Shown here in pieces: positions 1 through 8,756 of a DNA stretch of 64,000 nucleotides. The stretch is from assembly GCF_000833025.1 (NCBI RefSeq), contig NZ_CP010817.1, forward strand, positions 1,984,001 through 2,048,000, written 5' to 3'. The translations under genes were made by a program, and so were the position numbers. The notes under the pieces are model-generated. The model was not told where the DNA came from and did no database searches. It was given only the letters and a program-made list of their open reading frames with translations. This DNA comes from Myroides profundi. Lineage in GTDB: Bacteria > Bacteroidota > Bacteroidia > Flavobacteriales > Flavobacteriaceae. The number at the start of each line of letters is the position of its first letter. Within the stretch, counting starts at the first letter, position 1.

Positions 1-1
1 T

Positions 2-148
2 ATGATTTGGCCCGAAGAAGATACTCCGATGCAATGGGATGAAAACTTAGAGTTTAAATATCAAATAGGGCTACAATATGAGCCTTTTATAGATATTTAT
101 TTCAATAAGAAACAGAATAAATATATTTGTATTGAGCGTAATACCTAA
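2..148 (+). CDS. C-terminal end of an unidentified protein (partial)
   Basis: An open frame runs from the left edge to a TAA at 146-148 and gives about 48 residues rich in acidic and aromatic amino acids, ending in ..CIERNT. The ATG at position 2 may be internal, because the upstream part lies outside the window. I do not recognise the family. The frame overlaps a TTG codon at 132 that could extend the next gene, but that gene has a better start at 204, so the two genes probably do not overlap. Confidence 0.5.
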   Translation: MIWPEEDTPMQWDENLEFKYQIGLQYEPFIDIYFNKKQNKYICIERNT

Positions 149-203
149 TATCTTGTATTTTTTGAAGAAATCTTTATATACCTTATCGCATTTAAAGTTG
201 AGC

Positions 204-2426
204 ATGAAGAGAGTTTCTCTTTTGACACTTGTGTTATTGGCTACTGCCATAGAGCCCATGCTTGCTCAATCTTTAGAAAGTTGGGAACAAAAGTATAAAG
301 CAGAAGCAAGTACTGGTACAGTTCAGAATACTGTGGTAGTGTCTTATATTTCTGCTCTTTATGCGAATAAACAATATGATAAAGCTGAGCAGGTATTCAC
401 CCAGAATCTCAATACAGCCTTAAAAAAAGGAGATTATAATAGTGTAAGTATATTATATTGTATAGAAGCTGTAAATAGACGTATTAGAGAGAATAATTCG
501 GGTGCAGTAAAAAGCCTTGAATTAGCCAAACAGTATAGCCTAAAGCTAAACGATACCGAGACTAAGGGCTATGTTGCTTATTGTGAGGGATGGTTATACA
601 GTAGAGATGGCAAGCAGGATAAGGCTGTACACAGTATTATATCAGCTATTAAGCTTTATGAAGCTGCTAGTAGTTCGCCAACATTGAATAAGAGAAAAGC
701 ATTTGCTAATAGTGAGTTAGGTGTTATTTATGGACAGTTAGGAGAGAAAGAGTTACACGAGAAATATACTAAAACAGCACTTAAATATGCGTTATCACAG
801 TCAGATCCTCAAGTAAAGTTTACAACCTTTATGCAAATGGGGAATCTGTATAATCGTCTATATGAGAGTCATTCTTCAGATATTAATTATAGAGATTTAG
901 CGGAGCGATATTTTTTGCAATCGATAGACATCTTTAATCAGAATAAGGACGTGATGTATAACTTATCCGATTTATCTTTTGCCAATAATAATTTAGCGAG
1001 TTTATACCTATATTCTTTCCCAGATAGTTACCGTGCGAAAGCTTTAGAATACGCTAAAAAAGCTAATCAGATCGCTCTGAAAATAGACCAAGCAGATCAT
1101 ATAGCTTCCTCGTATGGTATTATTTCTACTATCCATTTGGCTAATGGTGATAGTGATGCGGCTATATTATACTTATTAGAAGCACAACAGGCTATCCAAA
1201 AGTCAAGTATTGTTGATCACAATATAGAATTGAATATTTACGAATCCTTAGTAGAGATTTATGTAGAACAAGGGAATTATAAAGAAGCTTTTTACTATCA
1301 ACAAGAGTATTTAGCTCTATTCAAAAAGCTTTATAACCAAGATAAACTACAAATTGTAAAGAAATTAGAAGCTGAGTTTGATAAAGAAAGACAACAACAG
1401 AAGCTGATCAAACTTCAGTTTCAATCGGATCAAAACACACAAAAGATTCAACTAATGAGCGCTTTAGCTCAGCAAAGAGAACAACTGTTGAGCAATCTAA
1501 AATTGACAGAAGAGAATCAACGTAGCAGATTAAAGTTCTCCGAGCTTGAAGCACAGAAGAATGCACAGCAATTACGTCTATCACAGTTAGAAACAGAACA
1601 GAAGAATAAGGACTTATTGACTTATAAGAGTATTGTGGCTTATAAGGATAAACTCAATACCTTCTACGTTGCTTCTATGATATTTTTTATCTTAGTCGTG
1701 TTCCTATTGTTATATGCCTATAGACAACGTTTAAAGACAATGAAACAGAGAGATACGCTACATAACTTAGCCATAGAACAAGAAAAACAAAACTCAAAAA
1801 TATCTACTTTAACAGCTCTGTTAGAAGGACAAGAACAGGAGAGAGGGCGTTTGGCTCGTGATTTACACGATGGTTTAGGTGGTCTGTTATCAGGTACCAA
1901 ATTACATCTTACACAGTTAAATGATAAAGTAGAAGGTCAGGCTAAGCAGGGATTAGATAAATCCATTAATCAGATAGATGCGGCAGTCACAGAACTTCGT
2001 AAGGTAGCACATAATTTAATGCCTGATTTATTGGTTAATTATGGTTTAAAAGAAGCTTTAGACGAGTTTGGAATTCGTATGTCTAATGATACTTTAGATA
2101 TTCATATCGAATTTTTGAGCTATACGAATTCTCTATCGCAAGATCAACAATTGTTAGTCTATCGCATTATACAGGAGTTAGTAAACAACGCTATAAAGCA
2201 CGCTGCTGCCTCTCAGATTATTATTCAGTTGGTAGAAGAAGAACACGAGATTATTGTCACAGTAGAAGATGATGGAAGAGGTTTTGATATTAATAAATTA
2301 GACTTAAAGAAGTCAGCAGGCTTTCACAATATACAATCGCGTATACAGTTTATGAAAGGGACACTAGCTGTACACTCTGAAGAAAATATAGGAACAAGTG
2401 TGGAATTTAAATTTCCTAAAAAGTAA
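204..2426 (+). CDS. TPR-containing sensor histidine kinase (HisKA_3 / NarX-DesK type)
   Basis: This is a two-component sensor kinase of 740 residues. The ATG at 204 is preferred over the upstream TTG at 132 because it starts a clean signal peptide ending in PMLAQ. The periplasmic half (about residues 25-400) is helical with TPR-like pairs, followed by a coiled coil rich in Gln and Lys. One membrane segment lies at about residues 487-508. The HisKA_3 motif RLARDLHDGLGG carries the phosphoacceptor His555. The ATPase domain has an N box (N661-N662) and a DDGRG box near residues 689-693. The response regulator starts 2 bases after the stop, so the two genes form one unit. The stimulus cannot be read from the sequence. 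Confidence 0.93.
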   Translation: MKRVSLLTLVLLATAIEPMLAQSLESWEQKYKAEASTGTVQNTVVVSYISALYANKQYDKAEQVFTQNLNTALKKGDYNSVSILYCIEAVNRRIRENNSGAVKSLELAKQYSLKLNDTETKGYVAYCEGWLYSRDGKQDKAVHSIISAIKLYEAASSSPTLNKRKAFANSELGVIYGQLGEKELHEKYTKTALKYALSQSDPQVKFTTFMQMGNLYNRLYESHSSDINYRDLAERYFLQSIDIFNQNKDVMYNLSDLSFANNNLASLYLYSFPDSYRAKALEYAKKANQIALKIDQADHIASSYGIISTIHLANGDSDAAILYLLEAQQAIQKSSIVDHNIELNIYESLVEIYVEQGNYKEAFYYQQEYLALFKKLYNQDKLQIVKKLEAEFDKERQQQKLIKLQFQSDQNTQKIQLMSALAQQREQLLSNLKLTEENQRSRLKFSELEAQKNAQQLRLSQLETEQKNKDLLTYKSIVAYKDKLNTFYVASMIFFILVVFLLLYAYRQRLKTMKQRDTLHNLAIEQEKQNSKISTLTALLEGQEQERGRLARDLHDGLGGLLSGTKLHLTQLNDKVEGQAKQGLDKSINQIDAAVTELRKVAHNLMPDLLVNYGLKEALDEFGIRMSNDTLDIHIEFLSYTNSLSQDQQLLVYRIIQELVNNAIKHAAASQIIIQLVEEEHEIIVTVEDDGRGFDINKLDLKKSAGFHNIQSRIQFMKGTLAVHSEENIGTSVEFKFPKK

Positions 2427-2428
2427 TT

Positions 2429-3058
2429 ATGATAAAAGTTGCCATTACAGACGATCATCCTTTGTTATTAGAAGGATTAAAAAATATATTAGGGTATCAA
2501 TCAGAAATAGAAGTAGTTGCTTGTTTTTCGGATAAAGAAAGCATGATGCAAGGGCTCTTAACTATAGACACGGATATTATACTATTAGATATCAATTTAG
2601 CAGATATCAATACCTTAGAATTAATTAAACCACTTAGACAGAAATTTCCACAGTTAGAGATTATCATGTTGAGTGTACACAATGAATATGCTGTTATCAA
2701 TAGTAGCTTAGCGGAAGGAGCGAAGGGGTATATTCAAAAGAATGCTTCAGTAGAAGAGATTATCTCAGGAATCAAGACTGTATTTGCAGGAGAAAAATAC
2801 CTTTGTTCACAGTCTAAAATAGTCTTGGACAAAAAAGAGGAAGTAGGCTTAAAGCAAATCCCAAAATTGACTCGTCGTGAGAAAGAGATCTTAATAGAGG
2901 CAGCTTCAGGTCTAACCACAAACCAGATAGCAGAGAAACTGTTTATCAGCCATCATACAGTAGAGAGTCACCGCAAAAACTTAATCGAGAAGTTCCAAAC
3001 TTCTAATCTGAGTACTGCTATTAAAATGGCAATAGAGTATAACCTGATACAGAAATAG
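2429..3058 (+). CDS. NarL/LuxR-family response regulator
   Basis: This 209-residue DNA-binding response regulator is the partner of the kinase immediately upstream. The receiver domain (about residues 1-120) has the acidic pair D8-D9, the phosphoacceptor Asp54 in ILLDINL, and a conserved Lys near residue 104 (YIQKN). A LuxR-type helix-turn-helix occupies residues 146-209 (LTRREKEIL, NQIAEKLFIS, HTVESHRKNL). Its targets are unknown. The kinase-regulator pairing follows from spacing and from the usual match of HisKA_3 kinases with NarL-type regulators. Confidence 0.94.
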   Translation: MIKVAITDDHPLLLEGLKNILGYQSEIEVVACFSDKESMMQGLLTIDTDIILLDINLADINTLELIKPLRQKFPQLEIIMLSVHNEYAVINSSLAEGAKGYIQKNASVEEIISGIKTVFAGEKYLCSQSKIVLDKKEEVGLKQIPKLTRREKEILIEAASGLTTNQIAEKLFISHHTVESHRKNLIEKFQTSNLSTAIKMAIEYNLIQK

Positions 3059-3099
3059 TGAAATATATATTCTAATCGATGTATGGTTAATACAATTCC

Positions 3100-3121
3100 G
3101 CTCAGTAGTTGAGCTTTTTTT
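3100..3121 (+). terminator. Intrinsic terminator after the two-component genes
   Basis: GCTCA and TGAGC form a 5-bp stem with a 5-base loop at 3100-3114, followed directly by a run of seven T. It lies about 40 bases after the response regulator stop. The stem is short, so efficiency is uncertain. Confidence 0.6.
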
Positions 3122-3157
3122 GTTTAGCTAAATTTATGCTGTTGAACTTATTATTTT

Positions 3158-3313
3158 AACCCACATTCCGCGATAGACATATAAACGAAAAGTAATTATA
3201 CAAAATAACTCTGAATTAGTGATAAAAGCATACTATAGTATGGTTTTAGAGCTAATGAAAGAGATATGAAGTAGAATTGCTTTGCAGTATTTGGCTAATG
3301 CGGAATGTGGGTT
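3158..3313. repeat. 156-bp repeat with 14-bp terminal inverted repeats, copy 1
   Basis: The ends are perfect inverted repeats: AACCCACATTCCGC at 3158-3171 and GCGGAATGTGGGTT at 3300-3313. The interior is AT-rich and non-coding. A second copy with the same orientation and roughly 90% identity by eye is at 7725-7874. The size, inverted ends and intergenic location fit a non-autonomous mobile element (MITE-like). No convincing target-site duplication is visible, and no matching transposase lies in the window. Confidence 0.75.
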
Positions 3314-3380
3314 TCAATACCTATTTATAATTGAATCGTTTGTGGTTCTTTTATATGTATTGATAGGATATGCTTGGGGA

Positions 3381-3476
3381 TTGCTAGAGGTATGCTTGCA
3401 CCTTTCTTCGACAAAACGGCCTTCTAGGCTAGAAAACTCGAAGAAAACCCCTAGCAAACTCCTAGAATCAGCAAGC
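3381..3476. other. Highly self-complementary intergenic segment (possible structured RNA)
   Basis: TTGCTAGAGGT (3381-3391) can pair with ACCCCTAGCAA (3447-3457) with one mismatch. TTTCTTCGA (3403-3411) pairs perfectly with TCGAAGAAA (3438-3446), stacking directly on the first helix. TTCTAG (3422-3427) pairs with CTAGAA (3429-3434). GCTTGC (3394-3399) could pair with GCAAGC (3471-3476), which would be a pseudoknot. No protein is credible here. The region is more GC-rich than the surrounding spacer. Function and strand are unknown. Confidence 0.45.
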
Positions 3477-3672
3477 GGAGCATGGAGTAAATATAAATTT
3501 ATTACCAAGAGTGGGATACTTTGAATAAATAAAGTATATTGTATTGTTGTACAAAGCAATGAATTATACTGTATTCATATCGCTATTTTTGGGAGTTATT
3601 TATTACTCTGTTATTCTTAAGTTAAGTATAAAAGGAGGGATTCACAGAAATAAAATGTTTTAATTTTTAGTT

Positions 3673-4704
3673 ATGAGATTAACAATTCTTTCTTTTTTCT
3701 CCATTTTTTCTACGATGACCTTTGGTCAGGATAAGATTGCTGAGTCCGTTCATAGAGAGTATGAAGCAGGGCATTTTAATGGTTCTATACTCTATATTGA
3801 TAAAAATGATTCTATTAAGATAAATAAAGGCTACGCGAATTTTCAGTTTCAGGTAAAAATAAATAATGATACACGCTTTCCTATAGCTTCAATGACGAAG
3901 TTGTTTACTACTGTATGTATATTACAATTACAGGAAAAAGGATTAATTCATTTAGAAGATAAAGTAGGAAAGTATATACAAGAACTTCCTGTGGGCTGTC
4001 AGGATATCTTAATTAAAGAATTGCTTCTTCACCAATCAGGTTTGAAAAATGAACCAATAAAAGCAGTAGTAAATCCTTATACGTTAGATGAATATATAAG
4101 TAACTTTGTAAAAATAGCAGATAAGGATAGGAGCGAATTTAATTATAATAATGTAGATTATGTACTCTTGTCTAAAGTTATCGAAAACAGTACAAAGAAA
4201 CCTTTTTCAGTAGCTATAGAAGATTTGATTTTAAAACCCTTAAGTTTAGTAAATTCTGGATTTGTAAAAGAAGAAGAAGTGATATCAGACCTTGCTTATG
4301 GTTATCATAATTACTCATTTGGAGAAGGGAAGAAAGAAATGCCTTTGTACAATGATAGGAGATTTATCTCCAACTACTATGGTGCAGGAGGTATGTATTC
4401 TACTATAGATGATTTGTATAAGTTTGTTATTGCATTAAGAGATAATAAACTCATTAATCAAGCATCTACATCAAAGTATTTACTCACTGCTCAAACGAAT
4501 GATAATATCGATTGGCTTCTAGGTAAACCTACTTATGGTTTCTTCTTTAATGAAGCCAAAGGGTTTTACAGAAGGGGAGGAAGTATTGATGGTTTTAACA
4601 CAGAAATGATTATTGATAAGAACTTTAATAAGGTCATGATTATTCTATGTAATACTGATACAGCAGATCTACCTCTATTAGCTACTAAGTTATTTACGTT
4701 ATAA
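3673..4704 (+). CDS. Secreted serine hydrolase, beta-lactamase/PBP class C family
   Basis: This 343-residue protein begins with a signal peptide ending near TMTFGQ. It has the penicilloyl serine transferase motifs: S73-M-T-K76 (SxxK), Y158-N-N160 (YxN) and a GGS segment near residue 304 in place of KTG. This family (Pfam Beta-lactamase, PF00144) includes esterases, D-amino-peptidases and penicillin-binding proteins, so antibiotic hydrolysis should not be assumed. It is probably periplasmic. A second member of the family, with a lipoprotein signal, is at 52149-53327. The HD-type gene follows 13 bases downstream. Confidence 0.88.
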   Translation: MRLTILSFFSIFSTMTFGQDKIAESVHREYEAGHFNGSILYIDKNDSIKINKGYANFQFQVKINNDTRFPIASMTKLFTTVCILQLQEKGLIHLEDKVGKYIQELPVGCQDILIKELLLHQSGLKNEPIKAVVNPYTLDEYISNFVKIADKDRSEFNYNNVDYVLLSKVIENSTKKPFSVAIEDLILKPLSLVNSGFVKEEEVISDLAYGYHNYSFGEGKKEMPLYNDRRFISNYYGAGGMYSTIDDLYKFVIALRDNKLINQASTSKYLLTAQTNDNIDWLLGKPTYGFFFNEAKGFYRRGGSIDGFNTEMIIDKNFNKVMIILCNTDTADLPLLATKLFTL

Positions 4705-4717
4705 TTAAGATTTATCT

Positions 4718-5344
4718 ATGTCAACAACTTTAAAACAGACTTATCTATCTCTATTGAGTAAATATTCTTCTAACCAAATACTTATCCAAGAATTATGGGA
4801 AGAAGTAGAGAGTAGTTACTCAAGTATAGAAAGATGCTATCATACACTAATACATTTAGAGAATATTTTAGAACAATTAATAGAAGTTAAAGACCAGATT
4901 AATAATTGGGACGCTGTGTTATTTACTCTTTTTTATCACGATATAGTATATGATGCTTTAAAAGGAGATAATGAAGAACGAAGTGCTAATATAGCATTAA
5001 AGCAAATGAGTAGAGTAGGGATAAAAGAAGAAATATGTGAAATAGTTACAAAGCAAATTATTGCAACAAAGTCACATGTATTGACAGAAGATAGGGATAC
5101 AAACTATTTCTTGGATGCAGACTTATCTATACTAGGACAGTCTTTTGACCTATATATAGCCTATTTTAAAGAGGTAAGAAAGGAGTACTCTATTTATCCT
5201 GATGATGTTTATAATCCTGGTAGATTGAAGGTTTTAAAACATATTATTTTGATGGATAAAATATTTAAGACAGAATACTTCTATAATAAGCTTGAGGTGC
5301 AAGCTAGAGCTAATATTATTAAAGAGCTAGAGTTATTATCATAA
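4718..5344 (+). CDS. Predicted HD-superfamily metal-dependent hydrolase (COG4339 type)
   Basis: This 208-residue cytoplasmic protein carries the signature of the HD-like family often misnamed after an NMDA receptor subunit: RCYHTLIHLE near residue 40, the FYHDIVYD metal-binding His-Asp pair near residues 71-78, and DADLSILG near residue 130. Family members are predicted phosphohydrolases without an established substrate. It follows the serine hydrolase closely and may be cotranscribed with it, sharing the terminator at 5342-5383. Confidence 0.82.
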   Translation: MSTTLKQTYLSLLSKYSSNQILIQELWEEVESSYSSIERCYHTLIHLENILEQLIEVKDQINNWDAVLFTLFYHDIVYDALKGDNEERSANIALKQMSRVGIKEEICEIVTKQIIATKSHVLTEDRDTNYFLDADLSILGQSFDLYIAYFKEVRKEYSIYPDDVYNPGRLKVLKHIILMDKIFKTEYFYNKLEVQARANIIKELELLS

Positions 5345-5383
5345 ACAGTAAAGCCGAGAACTATGTCTCGGCTTTACTGTTTA
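5342..5383. terminator. Bidirectional terminator, 18-bp perfect stem
   Basis: Perfect 18-bp inverted repeat (5342-5359 and 5366-5383) around the loop actatg, with a GC-rich core GCCGAGA/TCTCGGC. It sits between convergent genes: the HD hydrolase (plus) and the S9 peptidase (minus). T-rich stretches on the outer stem on both strands suit termination in both directions. Confidence 0.85.
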
Positions 5384-5391
5384 TGATAATA

Positions 5392-7584
5392 CTATTTTGT
5401 ATTTGGTTTCTCTAGGTAATCGAAGAAATACTGTGCTATCTTGTCATTTAAGTGAACTCTATCTACTCCCATAACATTGTGTTCATGAGAAGGGTATAAG
5501 AAGTAATCTACTTGTTTTTTTGCTTTAATAGCAGCTTCTATAAACTCCATAGAATGCTGCTGAACCACTACAGGGTCTTGAGCTCCATGAATAATTAAAA
5601 GCTTGTTGTTTATTTTATCTGCTTTGTTAAGTAAGCTTGTTTTTTCGTATCCATCAGGATTTTCGCTAGGCATATCCATATAGCGTTCTCCATACATGAT
5701 TTCGTACATTTTCCAATCCATTACAGGGCCGCCTGCTACACCTACTTTAAATACTTCTGGGTGGTTAACAGATAAAGTTGTAGTCATAAACCCTCCAAAA
5801 CTCCATCCATATACACCTATTTTATCTTGGTTTACATAAGGAAGTGATTTTAAATAATCTACCCCTTTCATTTGATCTGCCATCTCAGCTTGACCTAATT
5901 GTCTGTGGATTACTTGTTCGAAGTCACGTCCTCTATTAAAACTACCTCTACTATCTACTGTAAATACGATGTATCCATGCTGTGCCATATAGTTAAAGAA
6001 TAGGTTCGCTCCACCTAACCATGTGTTCGTTACTAACTGTGCATGAGGACCTCCATATACGTATACCATCACTGGGTATTGTTTGTTCGCATCAAAGTTA
6101 GTAGGGTAGATGATACGTGCATTTAAAGGAGTTTTTCCATCTGCAGCTGTAATTGTCTTAATCTCTGTCTTAGGCATTGTCACAACACCATCAAAAGGAT
6201 TTTTAGACTCTAATACTTGTTGCTCTTTTTTAGAATCAGCATTGACAATAGTAACCTTATTAGGAGTCTCTAAGTTGTTAAACTGATCTAAGAACAATGA
6301 CTTACTCTTATTTAATACAACACTATGCGTTCCTGATAACGTAGTAATCTGTTCTGTTTTACCTTTTTTAAGGTTTGTTTTGAATAACTGTCTATCTAAT
6401 CCTTGATTTGTAACTCCTATATAGTAAAGATTTTTAGCGTCTTCATCGAAACCTAAGAATTCATTTACTATCACATTTTCATGCCCTAATTTCTTGATTA
6501 ACTTGCCATTTGTATCATATAAGAATAATTGTCTATACCCATCTGCTTCAGAGAAGTATAAGAATTGATCCGGCGCACCAGGTACAAATACTAGGCTATT
6601 AGAAGGCTCTGTATACGTTTTAGATTTCTCTTCGAATAACGTTTTTTCAAAGGCACCTGTAGCAGCGTTGTATTGATTTACTTTTAAGTGATTTTGTTCT
6701 CTATTAAGAACTCCTACATAAACATAGTTTCCAGACGGATCCCAAGTAACCATGGTTAAGAATTGGTCAGCGTCACCTGTTTGTAGAGTTACCTTTTTAC
6801 CAGTATATACGTCATAGATTACTAATGATACTTGTTCATTAGCCATACCAGCCATAGGATATTTGATGTTTTTTACTTCAGCTACACGCTCACTCCATTG
6901 AATGATAGGGTATGAAGTCACCATACTTTGATCTTTTCTATAGTATAAAAGTTGGTCTTGTTTTGGACTCCACCACATTCCTTTATTAATACCAAACTCA
7001 TTACGGTGAGTATCACTACTTCCGTTAATGATATCTAGAGCAGGATCATTAGTCACTTTAATATCACCACCTTTATTAGTAGTTACCACAATATTATTAT
7101 CTTGTAACCAAGCGATATGATCTCCATTTCGGGAGATGATTTGTTGGCTACCATTAAGATCAAATTTAAATGAATTCACTACCTTTTTATCAGCGAGATT
7201 AACCTTAAAGTAATACTTTAATTTATTAGCTGAGTCGTTTGTATAAAACTCTATTTCATTGTCATTTAACCAAGTTAAGTTAGTCGGGATAATTCTAAGG
7301 TTAAATGTAATCCCTTTAACTGTATTATTGATTATTTCTTCTAATTGTTTAGCAGTAAGAGCTGTTTGAGATTCCCATTTGTTAGCTTGACTCTTTATTA
7401 AAAGACTATCTCTATTTTTAGTTACAAAACTCAGGGTATTGTCATTCTTCCAAGATGGTTGAAGGATTCTTTCTGTAGCAAACTGTCTACCTTGTCCTAG
7501 TGTAGCCTCTGTCATATCAAAGTTGCGTTGTGCAAACATGATGTTTCCAGCTAGCAAAAAGAATAATACTGATTTGTTCTTCAT
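5392..7584 (-). CDS. S9 family peptidase (dipeptidyl peptidase IV-like), exported
   Basis: This 730-residue serine peptidase starts with a signal peptide ending in NIMFAQ. The N-terminal two thirds is a DPPIV_N-type beta-propeller and the C-terminal part is the alpha/beta-hydrolase domain. The catalytic triad is visible: Ser595 in GWSFGG, Asp670 in HGAQDPVV and His702 in PSHEHNVMG. This gene family removes N-terminal dipeptides in the periplasm of Bacteroidota and supports peptide use. The gene stands alone and is convergent with the gene at 4718-5344. Confidence 0.95.
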   Translation of the reverse strand: MKNKSVLFFLLAGNIMFAQRNFDMTEATLGQGRQFATERILQPSWKNDNTLSFVTKNRDSLLIKSQANKWESQTALTAKQLEEIINNTVKGITFNLRIIPTNLTWLNDNEIEFYTNDSANKLKYYFKVNLADKKVVNSFKFDLNGSQQIISRNGDHIAWLQDNNIVVTTNKGGDIKVTNDPALDIINGSSDTHRNEFGINKGMWWSPKQDQLLYYRKDQSMVTSYPIIQWSERVAEVKNIKYPMAGMANEQVSLVIYDVYTGKKVTLQTGDADQFLTMVTWDPSGNYVYVGVLNREQNHLKVNQYNAATGAFEKTLFEEKSKTYTEPSNSLVFVPGAPDQFLYFSEADGYRQLFLYDTNGKLIKKLGHENVIVNEFLGFDEDAKNLYYIGVTNQGLDRQLFKTNLKKGKTEQITTLSGTHSVVLNKSKSLFLDQFNNLETPNKVTIVNADSKKEQQVLESKNPFDGVVTMPKTEIKTITAADGKTPLNARIIYPTNFDANKQYPVMVYVYGGPHAQLVTNTWLGGANLFFNYMAQHGYIVFTVDSRGSFNRGRDFEQVIHRQLGQAEMADQMKGVDYLKSLPYVNQDKIGVYGWSFGGFMTTTLSVNHPEVFKVGVAGGPVMDWKMYEIMYGERYMDMPSENPDGYEKTSLLNKADKINNKLLIIHGAQDPVVVQQHSMEFIEAAIKAKKQVDYFLYPSHEHNVMGVDRVHLNDKIAQYFFDYLEKPNTK

Positions 7585-7724
7585 AATTACTATAGTTGTT
7601 TTTATCGTTGGCTAATTTAAATCCAAATATGTCACTAGCCAAATTAGAGTATAAAAAAAAACAATGTATCAGTCTTTATGACAAGATAGAATTGTTCTTT
7701 ATTTTATATCTTTATTTTTTTAAA

Positions 7725-7874
7725 AACCAGATTCCGAGATAGACATATAGACGAAAAGTAATTATACAAAATAGCTCTGAATTAGTGAGTAAAGCATACT
7801 ATAGTTTTAGAACTAATGAAAGAGATAGGAAGTAGAATTGCTTTGTAGTATATAGCTAATGCGGAATCTGGGTT
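7725..7874. repeat. 150-bp repeat with inverted ends, copy 2
   Basis: This copy aligns along its whole length with 3158-3313 and has the same orientation. Its ends are AACCAGATTCCG (from 7725) and CGGAATCTGGGTT (to 7874). Relative to copy 1, the left arm has AGATTCCG instead of ACATTCCG, and the right arm carries the matching change CGGAATCT instead of CGGAATGT, so pairing of the ends is preserved. The copy is shorter by a few bases inside. It lies just upstream of the SDR gene. Confidence 0.75.
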
Positions 7875-7898
7875 AAAATAACCCATAAAGAATAGTAT

Positions 7899-8594
7899 AT
7901 GCAAAAAGTAGTGTACATCACAGGAGGTACTAAAGGTATAGGAAAAGGAATAGCTCAAGCCCTTTTAGAACAAGGATATAAAGTAGCAATATCTGGTAGA
8001 AATATAGATACAGTAAATGAAGCCATCAGTGAGTTAGGCCATACAGATAATGTATTAGCGATTCAGTCTGATGTGAGAAAGTACGAAGATGAAGAAAAGG
8101 CTGTGGAACATATCGTTCAGAAATTCGGAAAATTAGATATTGTAATTGCCAATGCGGGAGTAGGTATCTTCTCATCTATAGAAGATATGAGTCTAGAGGA
8201 TTGGAATACGATGATAGATACGAATCTAACAGGGGTATTTCACACATTAAAAGCATCTGTAAAGCAATTAAAACAGAATAAGGGATACTATATCAGTATT
8301 GCGAGCTTAGCAGGGATCAACTTCTTCGCTAATGGAAGTGGTTATAATGCTAGTAAGTTTGGTGTAGTAGGTTTTACTCAAGCAGCCATGTTAGATCTTA
8401 GAAATGCAGATGTAAAGGTGACAACAATCTTACCTGGTTCTGTGACTTCTAATTTTAATAACCACCAGCCGTCTGATGCAGATCATTGGAAAATACAACC
8501 AGAAGATATGGGGCAGTTGGTAGTAGACATCTTAGCGATGAATCCTCGTGTACTTCCTAGTAAAATAGAAGTAAGACCTACTAAGACAAGTTAA
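7899..8594 (+). CDS. Short-chain dehydrogenase/reductase (SDR)
   Basis: This is a 231-residue classical SDR, a cytoplasmic NAD(P)-dependent oxidoreductase. The cofactor-binding motif TGGTKGIG is at residues 8-15, NAG at about 85-87, and the catalytic residues are Ser136, Tyr149 and Lys153 (YNASK). R34 after the second beta strand hints at NADP preference, which is inference. The substrate cannot be deduced. The start is 24 bases after the repeat copy at 7725-7874, so part of the upstream control region lies in or next to the repeat. Confidence 0.92.
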   Translation: MQKVVYITGGTKGIGKGIAQALLEQGYKVAISGRNIDTVNEAISELGHTDNVLAIQSDVRKYEDEEKAVEHIVQKFGKLDIVIANAGVGIFSSIEDMSLEDWNTMIDTNLTGVFHTLKASVKQLKQNKGYYISIASLAGINFFANGSGYNASKFGVVGFTQAAMLDLRNADVKVTTILPGSVTSNFNNHQPSDADHWKIQPEDMGQLVVDILAMNPRVLPSKIEVRPTKTS

Positions 8595-8607
8595 TATATA
8601 ATATACC

Positions 8608-8738
8608 ACAAAGTCAAGAGACTTTGTAGAGTCTTAGGAAAGATTAATTAATGTAAGGTATTATTTCGGCATTTTGTATTGCAAAATGCCGAAATACCGA
8701 AATAACAGAATCACGAAATAACAAAATCACAAAATCAC
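8608..8738 (+). other. Hairpins and short tandem repeats in the SDR-DoxX intergenic region
   Basis: ACAAAGTC/GACTTTGT with loop AAGA (8608-8627) is an 8-bp hairpin. A second hairpin of 15 perfect base pairs follows: TATTTCGGCATTTTG (8662-8676) and its complement at 8682-8696, with a 5-base loop and no T run, so it is not a classical terminator on the plus strand. After it come imperfect 16-bp tandem repeats of the type GAAATAACAnAATCAC (8699-8714, 8715-8730, partial to 8738). All of this lies upstream of the DoxX gene. Confidence 0.6.
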
Positions 8739-8756
8739 AAAAAAAACAATAAAAGT

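Noticed and set aside
132..203. TTG start extending the histidine kinase by 24 residues
   Set aside because: It would overlap the preceding gene and place extra residues before a clear signal peptide; the ATG at 204 is better.
3282..3524. 80-codon ORF across the repeat end and the structured segment
   Set aside because: It begins inside the repeat, has no family resemblance, and an ORF of similar length runs on the opposite strand, as expected of palindromic sequence.
3584..3591. TATTTTTG as -7 box for the serine hydrolase
   Set aside because: Matches TAnnTTTG but no TTG lies 17-23 bases upstream, and T-rich matches are common here.
3673..4704. Call as an antibiotic-resistance beta-lactamase
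   Set aside because: Class C-like fold is shared with esterases and peptidases, and the KTG motif is replaced; resistance cannot be claimed.
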